A stretch of DNA of 19,803 nucleotides, from positions 1-19,803 of the forward strand of contig JAPOLW010000017.1 of assembly GCA_029976905.1 (NCBI GenBank). Direction: 5' to 3'. Of the stretch, positions 1 to 6,910 are shown one piece after another (positions within the stretch are counted from its first letter, which is position 1; each line of letters starts with the position of its first letter). The notes beneath the pieces are model-generated. The model did no database searches. It saw nothing but the letters and a program-made list of their open reading frames with translations, and was not told the origin of the DNA. The translations under genes and the position numbers were made by a program. This stretch comes from a bacterium (GTDB lineage Bacteria > Desulfobacterota > Binatia > UBA12015).

Positions 1-220
1 CCCACCGAGCCTCGGGCGCCGCTGGCGCACGCTCTTCGGCGGAAGCAAAGAAGTCGAGGGCGATCGTCACGACCAGAGGCAGAAGCCACAGAAGAGAGAG
101 GGGCCCGACGTGGGGTGAAGTCACCAGATAGGTCAGGCTCGTCAAGGGCATGACGAAACCCAGGGACGATCTGGGCTTCCATCCCCCCGATGTGCTCGTA
201 GAATCCGACTGCATGTACAT
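1..220 (-). CDS. AlkB/fatty-acid-desaturase-like membrane protein, N-terminal fragment
   Basis: An open frame enters on the minus strand and runs off the window start, so only about the first 73 residues are visible. In-frame ATGs lie at 220, 214 and 151; GGAA about nine bases before 214 makes 214 or 220 more likely than 151. The fragment has a polar, Ser/Gly-rich head, then two hydrophobic stretches separated by a Pro/Gly turn. The second ends in LPLVVTIALDFF followed by a charged, Ala/Pro-rich segment. That pattern (two N-terminal helices, 'LLPLVV..LD', then acidic-basic loop) resembles the beginning of AlkB-type alkane monooxygenases and related membrane di-iron desaturases. The diagnostic histidine boxes would lie outside the window, so the call is tentative. 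It sits 69 bases downstream of the RND exporter on the same strand and may be co-transcribed with it. Another polytopic membrane protein remains possible. Confidence 0.4.
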   Translation of the reverse strand, partial: MYMQSDSTSTSGGWKPRSSLGFVMPLTSLTYLVTSPHVGPLSLLWLLPLVVTIALDFFASAEERAPAAPEARW

Positions 221-289
221 TTCCAACGGGGCTCGCGACGCCTCCCCCGCGTCAACTCTCCTGATGGACGAACGGTTTCGTCAAGCGAT

Positions 290-3040
290 TCATTCCCGAA
301 GTCGTTCGGTCGCTCGTACCACCCGACCGGCCAGCACCTCAGCCAGATTGCCGAGGACGATGCTCGCGACGCGTGGATATCTCCGGCGTAGCCGCTCCAG
401 GGATTCCCGATCCAGACCGATGAGCCGCGCATCTTCGTGGACGGTCACGTCGGCCGAGCGCCGGCCCTCGCTACAGAACACAGCGACTTCTCCGACCACG
501 TCCCCTCGCCTGAGTCGTCCGAGTTCGCGCTTCTCTCCCTCTTGCCCCGTCGTCACCACGAGCTCTCCGTCGATGACCACGAACATGTCGTCGCCCTCGT
601 CGCCGGTTCGCATGATCATCTCGCCCCGGGGGACGGTCTTCAGATTCGCCATCAGGGCGACCACGCGCGCCTGTGCCCGTTTCAGACCGGCGAAGAGCGG
701 AATCGACTTCTCCAACTCGGATCCCAGATCGAGAGTGAGAAGATCCCAAAGGCTGACGATCCGGATTCGGCTGCACAACGCGGGCGTCACAGTGAGATCG
801 AGCAGCCAGGCAAAGAAGAGGGTGAAGGCACTCAGGGATCCAAAGTCGATGAAACTTTGCAGATTGGTCTGGGTCAGGGTGGCAAAGCCGAGACAGAGAC
901 CAATCGAGGTATAGGTCACGGGCCGACCGACGCTCTTGAGGGCTTCGATCGTCCCCAGAGTCTCGTCGGCCTTCGAGCGCGCCGCCTGACTGAAGCGCGA
1001 CATATAGTGAATCGTGTCGTCGACGGCGATCCCGAGTACGATGCACGCCACCAGGCCTGTGATGGTGTTCAAGGGAATGCCAAAGAGACCCATGGCGCCA
1101 AAGTAGACCAGCACCGGGATCGCGTTGGGAAGCAACGCGAGAAGGCCGATCCGCATCGAGGCAAAGAGCAGCGTGACAATGATGTAGATGGCGATGAAGG
1201 CGATGCTGAGACTCTCGGCCTGGCCACGGGCGATGTCGTCGATCGCCTTGTTCACGAGAACGACATTCCCCGTGGGGCGCCCGGACATCCCTTCCGGCAC
1301 GACCTCATCGACTCGTGCCTGGATCCTCCCGAAAAGATCGCGCAACTCGGCGCTATCGGAGGTTCGCGCCCGAACCAGGATGCGAGTGGTCTGGTAGCGG
1401 GAGTCGACGAATGCTTCCAATTCCTCGGTCGCACCGAAGAAGAGGAGCTGGTCGGTCATCTGGGCCGTGTCGGGAATCCGGAGTTGGGCCGGGTCACTGT
1501 CATGGAAGGCCCAGTGGATGGTCTTGACGTGATCGGCGATCGAAGTCGCGGATCCTACCTCCGGCTGGTCCTCGATCCACTCCTGTAGAGCTTCGACGAG
1601 GGCGAGGTTGGCGGGCTCCTTGAAGGCTTCGCGCGCACCTCCCTCGAGAACCACATGGAAGGAGTTGGCACCGCCCAGCTCCTCGTTGACGACCTCGAAG
1701 TGGGTTCGGACCGGAGCCCCTTCGAGAAAGTTCGAAATGAGGTTGTTCGTGACGTTGATCTGGGTGACGCCGTAGAGCGAGATCGCGATCAGGATTGCCG
1801 TGGCGAAAAAGATCTTGTTCCGGTGCGCGACGTCGAAGCGAGCCACCTTCTCGAGAAAATCATCGAGTCGGCTGCCCGACGTCTCGTCGGAGGCGGCGCG
1901 CCTGGGCACACGAAGGACCTGAAGCATGGCGGGCGTGTATGTGAAGGTGGCCAGTGCGGTCGCGAAGGTTCCGAAGGCGGCGAAGAGACCGAACTCTTGA
2001 ATCGCACCGATCGGACTGACCGCGAGAGAAAGAAAGCCCGCCGCCGTGGTGATCGCGGTGAGGGCCAATGGAGCCCCGACTTCCTCGACGGCTTCCGCCG
2101 CGGGACCGGCCCCGCCTTCGCCCTTTGTGACGCCACGCTCGACGGCCTCGGAGTAGGCGGCAAGAACGTGCACCGTGTAGGCGAAACCGATCGACAGAAG
2201 AAGAGGCGGAAGGATGGTCGTGACGAGGTTGAGCGACTTGCCGACCCCGGCCATCAGACCCAGGGTCCACAACAGGGCAATGAGAATCGTGGTCAGAGGC
2301 ACGAGCACGCCCCGAATCGACCGGAAGGAGATGAATGCGACAAACGCAGCCACGAGGATCGCTGCCGGAACGATGAAGCGGAGGTCCTTCAGGAGCGCTC
2401 GACTGGTCTCGGCCTTGACCCGCGGCGCTCCCGTCATGAAGAGCTCCGCCGATCCCTTCTCTTCCTCCGCCGCAGCCAGTAGCCGATTGTCGATCCCTTC
2501 GCGGCTGAACTGAATCTCGGGGATGTCCTTCAACTGAACGAGAATGGCGGTCGCCCGGCCGTCCCGGGAGACGAGATTTCCTCCGTAGATGGGGCTGGCG
2601 AGTGCATCCCTGCGAAGAGTCGAGGGCGGCGCGCTCGGAATACCCTCCTCGTCCACGAAGGGGGAGACGTCGATTTCGCCATCCGCACCCTTGAGATTCG
2701 GCGCCGTCGCGAGGCTGAGAACTCCCCGAACCGCTTCGTCCTCTTGCAGACGATTGGTGATCCGGGCGATGCCCGCGAGAACATCCGCATCGAAGACGTC
2801 GTCGGCGACGACGGCCAGAACGACGCTCTCGTCGTTTCCGAAACGCTCTCGCACCCCCTCGTAGAAGTCGGTCTCGGGTCCGCTATCCGCAATCAGACGA
2901 TCCATCGCCGGATCGACCTGGAGAAGGGGTTTCCCCGTGCTGAAATCGACGATGCGCGACGCCGAAAACAGAGTCAGCGCAAGGACTGCGATGAGGACCG
3001 CGACGGGGTGTCGGGCCGGAGTCGTGAGAAGTCGATTCAA
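290..3040 (-). CDS. RND/MMPL-family exporter with C-terminal cyclic-nucleotide-binding domain
   Basis: This 916-residue protein has the duplicated RND layout. A first membrane helix lies at about 13-30 and a large periplasmic loop at 31-218. A helix bundle spans about 222-375, followed by a helix at about 410-427, a second periplasmic loop and a second bundle with GIAVDDTIHYMSRF (Asp674-Asp675). The acidic pair is the usual proton-relay position of the second half; the matching first-half helix (GFAYTVHVLAAY, about 285-296) lacks an acidic residue. After the last helix the chain continues into a Crp-type domain (about 785-905). It contains 'DDMFVVIDGELVV' and a phosphate-binding-cassette-like segment with Glu851 and Arg860/Arg861 (GEVAV...RRSADV), so nucleotide binding looks possible. 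MMPL/RND relatives of this type move lipids, hopanoids or other hydrophobic molecules through the inner membrane. The gene starts 11 bases after the LolA-like gene, a clear operon pairing. The soluble sensor on an RND pump is unusual. Confidence 0.9.
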   Translation of the reverse strand: MNRLLTTPARHPVAVLIAVLALTLFSASRIVDFSTGKPLLQVDPAMDRLIADSGPETDFYEGVRERFGNDESVVLAVVADDVFDADVLAGIARITNRLQEDEAVRGVLSLATAPNLKGADGEIDVSPFVDEEGIPSAPPSTLRRDALASPIYGGNLVSRDGRATAILVQLKDIPEIQFSREGIDNRLLAAAEEEKGSAELFMTGAPRVKAETSRALLKDLRFIVPAAILVAAFVAFISFRSIRGVLVPLTTILIALLWTLGLMAGVGKSLNLVTTILPPLLLSIGFAYTVHVLAAYSEAVERGVTKGEGGAGPAAEAVEEVGAPLALTAITTAAGFLSLAVSPIGAIQEFGLFAAFGTFATALATFTYTPAMLQVLRVPRRAASDETSGSRLDDFLEKVARFDVAHRNKIFFATAILIAISLYGVTQINVTNNLISNFLEGAPVRTHFEVVNEELGGANSFHVVLEGGAREAFKEPANLALVEALQEWIEDQPEVGSATSIADHVKTIHWAFHDSDPAQLRIPDTAQMTDQLLFFGATEELEAFVDSRYQTTRILVRARTSDSAELRDLFGRIQARVDEVVPEGMSGRPTGNVVLVNKAIDDIARGQAESLSIAFIAIYIIVTLLFASMRIGLLALLPNAIPVLVYFGAMGLFGIPLNTITGLVACIVLGIAVDDTIHYMSRFSQAARSKADETLGTIEALKSVGRPVTYTSIGLCLGFATLTQTNLQSFIDFGSLSAFTLFFAWLLDLTVTPALCSRIRIVSLWDLLTLDLGSELEKSIPLFAGLKRAQARVVALMANLKTVPRGEMIMRTGDEGDDMFVVIDGELVVTTGQEGEKRELGRLRRGDVVGEVAVFCSEGRRSADVTVHEDARLIGLDRESLERLRRRYPRVASIVLGNLAEVLAGRVVRATERLRE

Positions 3041-3051
3041 GTGCGCCAGCC

Positions 3052-3831
3052 TCAGCGGGTCTTCCCGAGCTTTTCGACGCTGAGATCATCCTCGGAGATC
3101 TCGGTCTGATCGTCGAACTCTTCAATGATGATCGAGGTCGACGTTTTTTCTTCCCGATCGTCGACGCGCACCTCGCGAGGGAGCCAACCGAATCCCTCCT
3201 GGGTGATCTTGTCTGCCGTCGCGGTCAGCACCTTCCGCGGCGTATCTCCGGACTCGAAATACTCGGATCGGAGCACGATGCATCGCTCTTGATCGATCAG
3301 GGTCACGATCTTGTCGTATGAGGATTCCTCGTCCGGGGTGGCGATGAGGGTATGGACTTTGCGCCCGTCGTACTCTGTATCCTCGCCCAACTTCACCGAG
3401 CTATCTTCCTTCATTTTCTGGACTCGCTGGAAATCCTCGTAGGACAGATCCGTTCCGAACATCGATCCCTTGAGCGACTTCTTGGATACCTTGCGCGCCT
3501 TACGAAGCTCCGGAAGATAGAGATAGAAGTCGGCCTTCTCCTCGCCTCGCTGAATGGCCAGCAGAGAGGAACCGCGCCGGGTGGCCGGGTCGATGACCTG
3601 GAGGAGCAAACGAGCCTTCTCGCCTTCGGGGCGACGCCAAAGAATGCGCGCGCGGGTTTGGCTCTCCTCCCCTGCCCGATCGATCGTTTTCATGACCACC
3701 GTCTGGCTCGCGGAGATCGCCGGCGCATTGGCCTCGACGCACTCCTGGATCTCTTCGATGGTCCTCGCCGCGGCTGGATTCCCGACCAGGCAGGTGGCCA
3801 AACAGAGGGTCGTCAGCACTCGAAACGTCAT
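3052..3831 (-). CDS. LolA-like periplasmic protein (outer-membrane lipoprotein-sorting family)
   Basis: The product is 259 residues. A signal peptide is clear (MTFRVLTTLCLATCLVGN, then PAAA before the mature RTIEE), with no lipobox cysteine. The body is rich in beta-strand patterns with ILWRRPEGEKARLLLQ, FYLYLPELRKARKVS and GSMFGTDLSYEDF. These are typical of the LolA-like family annotated as 'outer membrane lipoprotein-sorting protein', whose members are often encoded beside RND/MMPL exporters. It probably receives a hydrophobic ligand or lipoprotein in the periplasm and works with the exporter encoded 11 bases downstream. I chose ATG 3831 over an in-frame start at 3948 because it has a strong Shine-Dalgarno four bases upstream and begins the signal peptide; the longer form would bury that peptide. 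The ligand is unknown. Confidence 0.85.
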   Translation of the reverse strand: MTFRVLTTLCLATCLVGNPAAARTIEEIQECVEANAPAISASQTVVMKTIDRAGEESQTRARILWRRPEGEKARLLLQVIDPATRRGSSLLAIQRGEEKADFYLYLPELRKARKVSKKSLKGSMFGTDLSYEDFQRVQKMKEDSSVKLGEDTEYDGRKVHTLIATPDEESSYDKIVTLIDQERCIVLRSEYFESGDTPRKVLTATADKITQEGFGWLPREVRVDDREEKTSTSIIIEEFDDQTEISEDDLSVEKLGKTR

Positions 3832-3835
3832 TTGT

Positions 3836-3841
3836 CTCCTT
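3836..3841 (-). promoter_or_regulatory. Shine-Dalgarno of the LolA-like gene
   Basis: AAGGAG on the minus strand lies four bases before ATG 3831. It decides the start of the LolA-like gene in favour of the signal-peptide-bearing form rather than the in-frame start at 3948. Confidence 0.7.
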
Positions 3842-3918
3842 CCGCGGGTACAGCCATCCGGGGCGTCTTTCCCCCGACGCACGTCGCTGAACCCATGTTT
3901 GAAAAGATGGGAAACCAT

Positions 3919-3948
3919 ATCGTAAGGAGCACATTGCAGCACCCGCAA
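3919..3948 (-). promoter_or_regulatory. Candidate sigma-70-type promoter for the LolA-like/RND operon
   Basis: Read on the minus strand, TTGCGG (3948-3943) and TACGAT (3924-3919) are separated by 18 bases, each matching four of six consensus positions. They lie about 90 bases upstream of the LolA-like start, in the 185-base divergent region shared with the patatin gene. TTGC and GCAA arms (3934-3948) overlap the -35 element and could form a weak operator. This is a by-eye match only; no equally good promoter was seen for the patatin direction. Confidence 0.25.
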
Positions 3949-4000
3949 TCAAATCGACCCCCCCGGCTGCCCAGGCAAAAGTAAAGCGAAAATCTGCGCG

Positions 4001-4006
4001 AAGGAG
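4001..4006 (+). promoter_or_regulatory. Shine-Dalgarno supporting the GTG start of the patatin gene
   Basis: AAGGAG lies ten bases before GTG 4017. The next usable starts fall inside the cyclic-nucleotide domain, so this site supports the GTG as the true start. Confidence 0.6.
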
Positions 4007-4016
4007 AAGACCGATC

Positions 4017-5978
4017 GTGTCTACATCCGCCATTGAAGGACTCCAGCCCCGGGTCGACCTACTGGCCGGAATCCCTCTCTTCGAGGGGGTTCCGCACAGC
4101 GAACTCGAGGAAATTGCTGCACAATTCAAGGAAACCACCCTGGACAAGGGGGTGGTGGTCCTGCGCCAGGGTGAGCGCGGCGACCGCTTCTATCTACTGG
4201 TGCGGGGCGAGCTCGAGGTCCGTCGCGAGGTGGACGGGGAGGACCGGCTGGTCGACCACATCGAAGCCGGGGAGATCTTCGGCGAGATGGCGCTGCTCCT
4301 CGACGAACCGCGCAACGCGACCGTCCGGGTTTCGCGAACGGCGCGCTTGATCTGGCTCGACAAGGCTTCTTTCGATCGCTGGATCCTATCCAACTCCAAG
4401 GTCCTCGAACGACTCTCCCGGACCCTCGCGTCACGCCTGGCGACCCAGGCTCGGCAGGCAGATGTTCGCCGCGACCACCGGACGATTCTGGTGACGAGCG
4501 AAGACGGGGTTCCCGGACGCAGCCTGGTCGCACGGACCCTGGCGATGATGTTGCGGTCGGTCGCCGGGCAGGAGGTTGCTCTCCTCCGTCTGCTCGGAGG
4601 CAAGGCCCGGGGGAAGTCCTCGCGGCCACGCCTGGGAAAATCGGGGGTCGAGAAGACGCTCTCCTCCCTGCGACCCGACGACGCGTTCGGGGCCGAGTTG
4701 GAGTTGGAATTCACACCCGATTCGCTGGAGAAGAGTAACGAAAGCCTATCGGCTCTTCTGGAGGAACTCGAGAAGCGATTCGACGTCGTCCTCTTCGACC
4801 TTGCAGACAACCGGGTTCGCGAAGCCTTCGAGTCGGTCTCGGCCACCGCCATCGACCTGGTCGTCGAGGCGCACGAAGGCCGGCCCTCGTCCGACAGAGC
4901 CGCGCGCTATGAGGTCGTGAACCTGAAGCACCCCAGCTCCCGGCCGATTCCCGTCAACCATTGCTTTCCCTTCGTGCTGCGACACGATGCTTCGATCGAG
5001 TCCCTCGACGTCGCAGAAGCCGCCCGGCACCTCGTCACCCATCCGAACAATGCCCTTTCGATCACGCTGCAACGCCTCACGCGAAAGATTCTCGGGGCGA
5101 CGGTCGGCATCGCCCTGGGCGGCGGTGCCGCCTTTGGAATCTCACACGTCGGCGTACTGCGGGTTCTCGAGGAAGAAGGTATCCCGGTGGACATCGTTGC
5201 CGGCACCAGCATGGGCTCGATCGTGGGCGCGGGATATGCCTCCGGAATCCCTGCGTCGCGCCTGACCGAGTTGGCGACGCGGATGGGGTCCTGGCGCAAT
5301 ACCCTCTACGCGGTTCTCGACTTCACCCTGACTCGCCCTGCGCTCCTCTCCGGCGAGCACATGGCCGACGTCTTCGATGTGGTCGAGGGACGAGCGGACA
5401 CCTTCGAACAACTGTACCGCCCCTACCGGGCGATCGGCGCCGACGTCGAGACCGGGGAGCGGGTCAGCATGGGCACCGGCGACATCATGACGGCCGCCCG
5501 CGCGAGTGCCGCCGTTCCGATCATCTGGTCTCCGGTACGGTGGCAGGACCGGATCCTCATCGACGGTTCGATGGTCGACCCGGTGCCCGGCGAGGTCGTC
5601 CGCGACATGGGAGCCGATCTGATCATTGCCGTGAACGTCGTGCCGCCGCTCCGCCGTGGCGTGGAAACGGTGATCAGTCGCTGGTCGCGCCGGCTCAACC
5701 AATTCAACCCCCTCAACCGGCTCGGGGATGCTCAGGGCATGCCGAACATGCTCGACATCTTCATGAACACGATCCAGATGATGCAACGGGAACTCGGCGA
5801 CTACCGCGCCATCGCTGCCGACGTGCGGATCAGCCCGGATCTTTCCGACTTCACCTGGGTCGAATTCTATCGCCCCCGCGAGATCACCGAGCGGGGCGCC
5901 GAAGCGGCCCGCCGGGCCGTTCCTGAAATCCGGCGTCTCTATCGAGACCGCATCGCGGCGCGGGTTCAGCGCACGTAG
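4017..5978 (+). CDS. Patatin-like phospholipase/esterase with N-terminal cyclic-nucleotide-binding domain and a degenerate MinD-like middle domain
   Basis: The product is 653 residues with three parts. Residues about 15-135 are a Crp-type cyclic-nucleotide domain with a well-formed phosphate-binding cassette (FGEMALLLDEPRNATV, Glu90 and Arg99). Residues about 150-350 resemble a MinD/ParA fold with a degraded P-loop (TSEDGVPGRS, 160-169, Arg168 where Lys is expected) and a Walker-B-like strand (FDVVLFDLAD from 255). Residues about 364 onward are a patatin domain with an oxyanion Gly-rich loop GGGAAFG (368-374), nucleophile elbow GTSMG with Ser398, and the dyad aspartate in DGS (Asp516). Known relatives, the bacterial neuropathy-target-esterase-like proteins, hydrolyse phospholipid or lysophospholipid acyl esters at the membrane. 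The usual Arg after the Gly loop is Phe here, and DGS replaces the common DGG/DGA. The gene is divergent from the exporter operon, whose RND protein carries the same kind of sensor domain. It converges on the pseudo-OleA gene. Confidence 0.9.
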   Translation: MSTSAIEGLQPRVDLLAGIPLFEGVPHSELEEIAAQFKETTLDKGVVVLRQGERGDRFYLLVRGELEVRREVDGEDRLVDHIEAGEIFGEMALLLDEPRNATVRVSRTARLIWLDKASFDRWILSNSKVLERLSRTLASRLATQARQADVRRDHRTILVTSEDGVPGRSLVARTLAMMLRSVAGQEVALLRLLGGKARGKSSRPRLGKSGVEKTLSSLRPDDAFGAELELEFTPDSLEKSNESLSALLEELEKRFDVVLFDLADNRVREAFESVSATAIDLVVEAHEGRPSSDRAARYEVVNLKHPSSRPIPVNHCFPFVLRHDASIESLDVAEAARHLVTHPNNALSITLQRLTRKILGATVGIALGGGAAFGISHVGVLRVLEEEGIPVDIVAGTSMGSIVGAGYASGIPASRLTELATRMGSWRNTLYAVLDFTLTRPALLSGEHMADVFDVVEGRADTFEQLYRPYRAIGADVETGERVSMGTGDIMTAARASAAVPIIWSPVRWQDRILIDGSMVDPVPGEVVRDMGADLIIAVNVVPPLRRGVETVISRWSRRLNQFNPLNRLGDAQGMPNMLDIFMNTIQMMQRELGDYRAIAADVRISPDLSDFTWVEFYRPREITERGAEAARRAVPEIRRLYRDRIAARVQRT

Positions 5979-6045
5979 AGCGCGCTGGCCACGTGGATCC
6001 CGGCGCGGGTTCAGCGCACGTAGAGCGCGCTGGCCACGTGGATCC
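5956..6045. repeat. Perfect 45-bp tandem duplication at convergent gene ends
   Basis: Copy one is 5956-6000 and copy two 6001-6045. They are identical, and the match continues six bases into a partial third copy (6046-6051). Copy one carries the last codons and TAG stop of the patatin gene (5976-5978); copy two carries the last codons and stop of the opposite-strand pseudo-OleA gene (TGA, 6013-6011). Each copy contains both possible gene ends. A single-copy ancestor would have had the two genes overlapping tail to tail by 13 bases; now they are 32 bases apart. Confidence 0.95.
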
Positions 6046-6910
6046 CGGCGCCGGCGCTGAGCATCAGCGCTCGGCGGGCCTGCGAGAATCGTCCCGTCTG
6101 GATGGCCGCCTCCAGGGCGAGGCCTGGACCGGCCGTATGGGCCCCAGCCAGAGGTCCATCGGCGACGACGATCCGGTCGCTTGCGAGCCCTGCCTTTTCC
6201 ACGAGCCGGGAGGCCAGACCCTCGGGTCGCGCGGGCGCGATCACCAGGTCCAGATCGTCGAACGAAAGATCGCGGTCCGCGAGAAACCTCTTGACGCTGG
6301 TCAGGACGCAGTCGGCGGCCAACTCCGGGAATTCGGGCTCCCTGCGAAGTTCGATCCTCTGCGTGCCGGTCGAGGTCAGCTTTTGCACGAGGCTGGTCGG
6401 GCCGATCCACTTCAAGTGGCTATCGTAGAGGTCGGCGTGCTCGGTGAAGGTCTCACTGAAGAAGGCTTCGAAGCCTTCCGTCTCCCCGGCGCCCACGACG
6501 ATCCCCACGCCTGCGGGCTCGATGTCGAGCCCGATGGAATGTTTCGGCTTGGGGTCGACGTCCGAGGCAACGATCAGGGCACGCTGAACGCTGCCCGTCC
6601 GCACCAGGCTGTCGACGACCTGGAGCGCATTGACGAGGCCACAACCGCCGTTGGCCAGATCGAAGGAGAAGACGGGCTTGCCCGCGCTGAGACGTCCCAT
6701 CTTTTCCTGGATGAGCGCCGCGATGGCGGGCTCGCAGATGTTTGCGTCCCGGTAGATGCCAACGTTGATGAAGACATCGATCGAATCGTAGGAAGCGCCT
6801 GCCTGCTCGAGAGCCCGGCCGGCGGCATCGGCCGCCATCTCGATGGAGGAGGCGCCGCGCAGCGGTCGCCGGGTCGTGCTGTGCGCGACCGCTTCGATCT
6901 TCGCTCTCAT
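6011..6910 (-). CDS. Degenerate KAS III/OleA-like subunit (pseudo-OleA)
   Basis: The product is 299 residues, a thiolase-fold protein of the KAS III/OleA group. It keeps the Glu-Pro motif found before the active site in OleA (ICEPAIAAL, Glu60). In the nucleophile loop the sequence is DLANGGCG, so the catalytic Cys position aligns with Gly89 and the nearby Cys90 is shifted by one. The His position reads VIAPARP (Pro) and the Asn position reads GAHTAG (His), so the Cys-His-Asn triad is gone. Its start ATG overlaps the stop of the upstream intact paralogue by four bases (ATGA), and GGAGGAG sits four bases before it, implying coupled, roughly equal synthesis. OleA enzymes are dimers in which a Glu from one subunit enters the other's active site. 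I infer that this protein is an obligate partner of the intact OleA rather than an independent enzyme. Family membership is secure; the role is inferred. Confidence 0.85.
   Translation of the reverse strand: MRAKIEAVAHSTTRRPLRGASSIEMAADAAGRALEQAGASYDSIDVFINVGIYRDANICEPAIAALIQEKMGRLSAGKPVFSFDLANGGCGLVNALQVVDSLVRTGSVQRALIVASDVDPKPKHSIGLDIEPAGVGIVVGAGETEGFEAFFSETFTEHADLYDSHLKWIGPTSLVQKLTSTGTQRIELRREPEFPELAADCVLTSVKRFLADRDLSFDDLDLVIAPARPEGLASRLVEKAGLASDRIVVADGPLAGAHTAGPGLALEAAIQTGRFSQARRALMLSAGAGIHVASALYVR

Noticed and set aside
437..1588. Long plus-strand open frame opposite the RND gene
   Set aside because: Highly charged, low-hydrophobicity composition with no family resemblance; a mirror of the strongly recognisable RND frame in GC-rich DNA.
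5142..6410. Minus-strand frame containing a visible protein repeat
   Set aside because: The repeat is only the 45-bp DNA duplication read in a non-coding frame.
6011..6910. Pseudo-OleA as a pseudogene
   Set aside because: The frame is intact, has a strong ribosome-binding site, is coupled to oleA and keeps the Glu-Pro motif; loss of the triad alone points to a partner role rather than decay.
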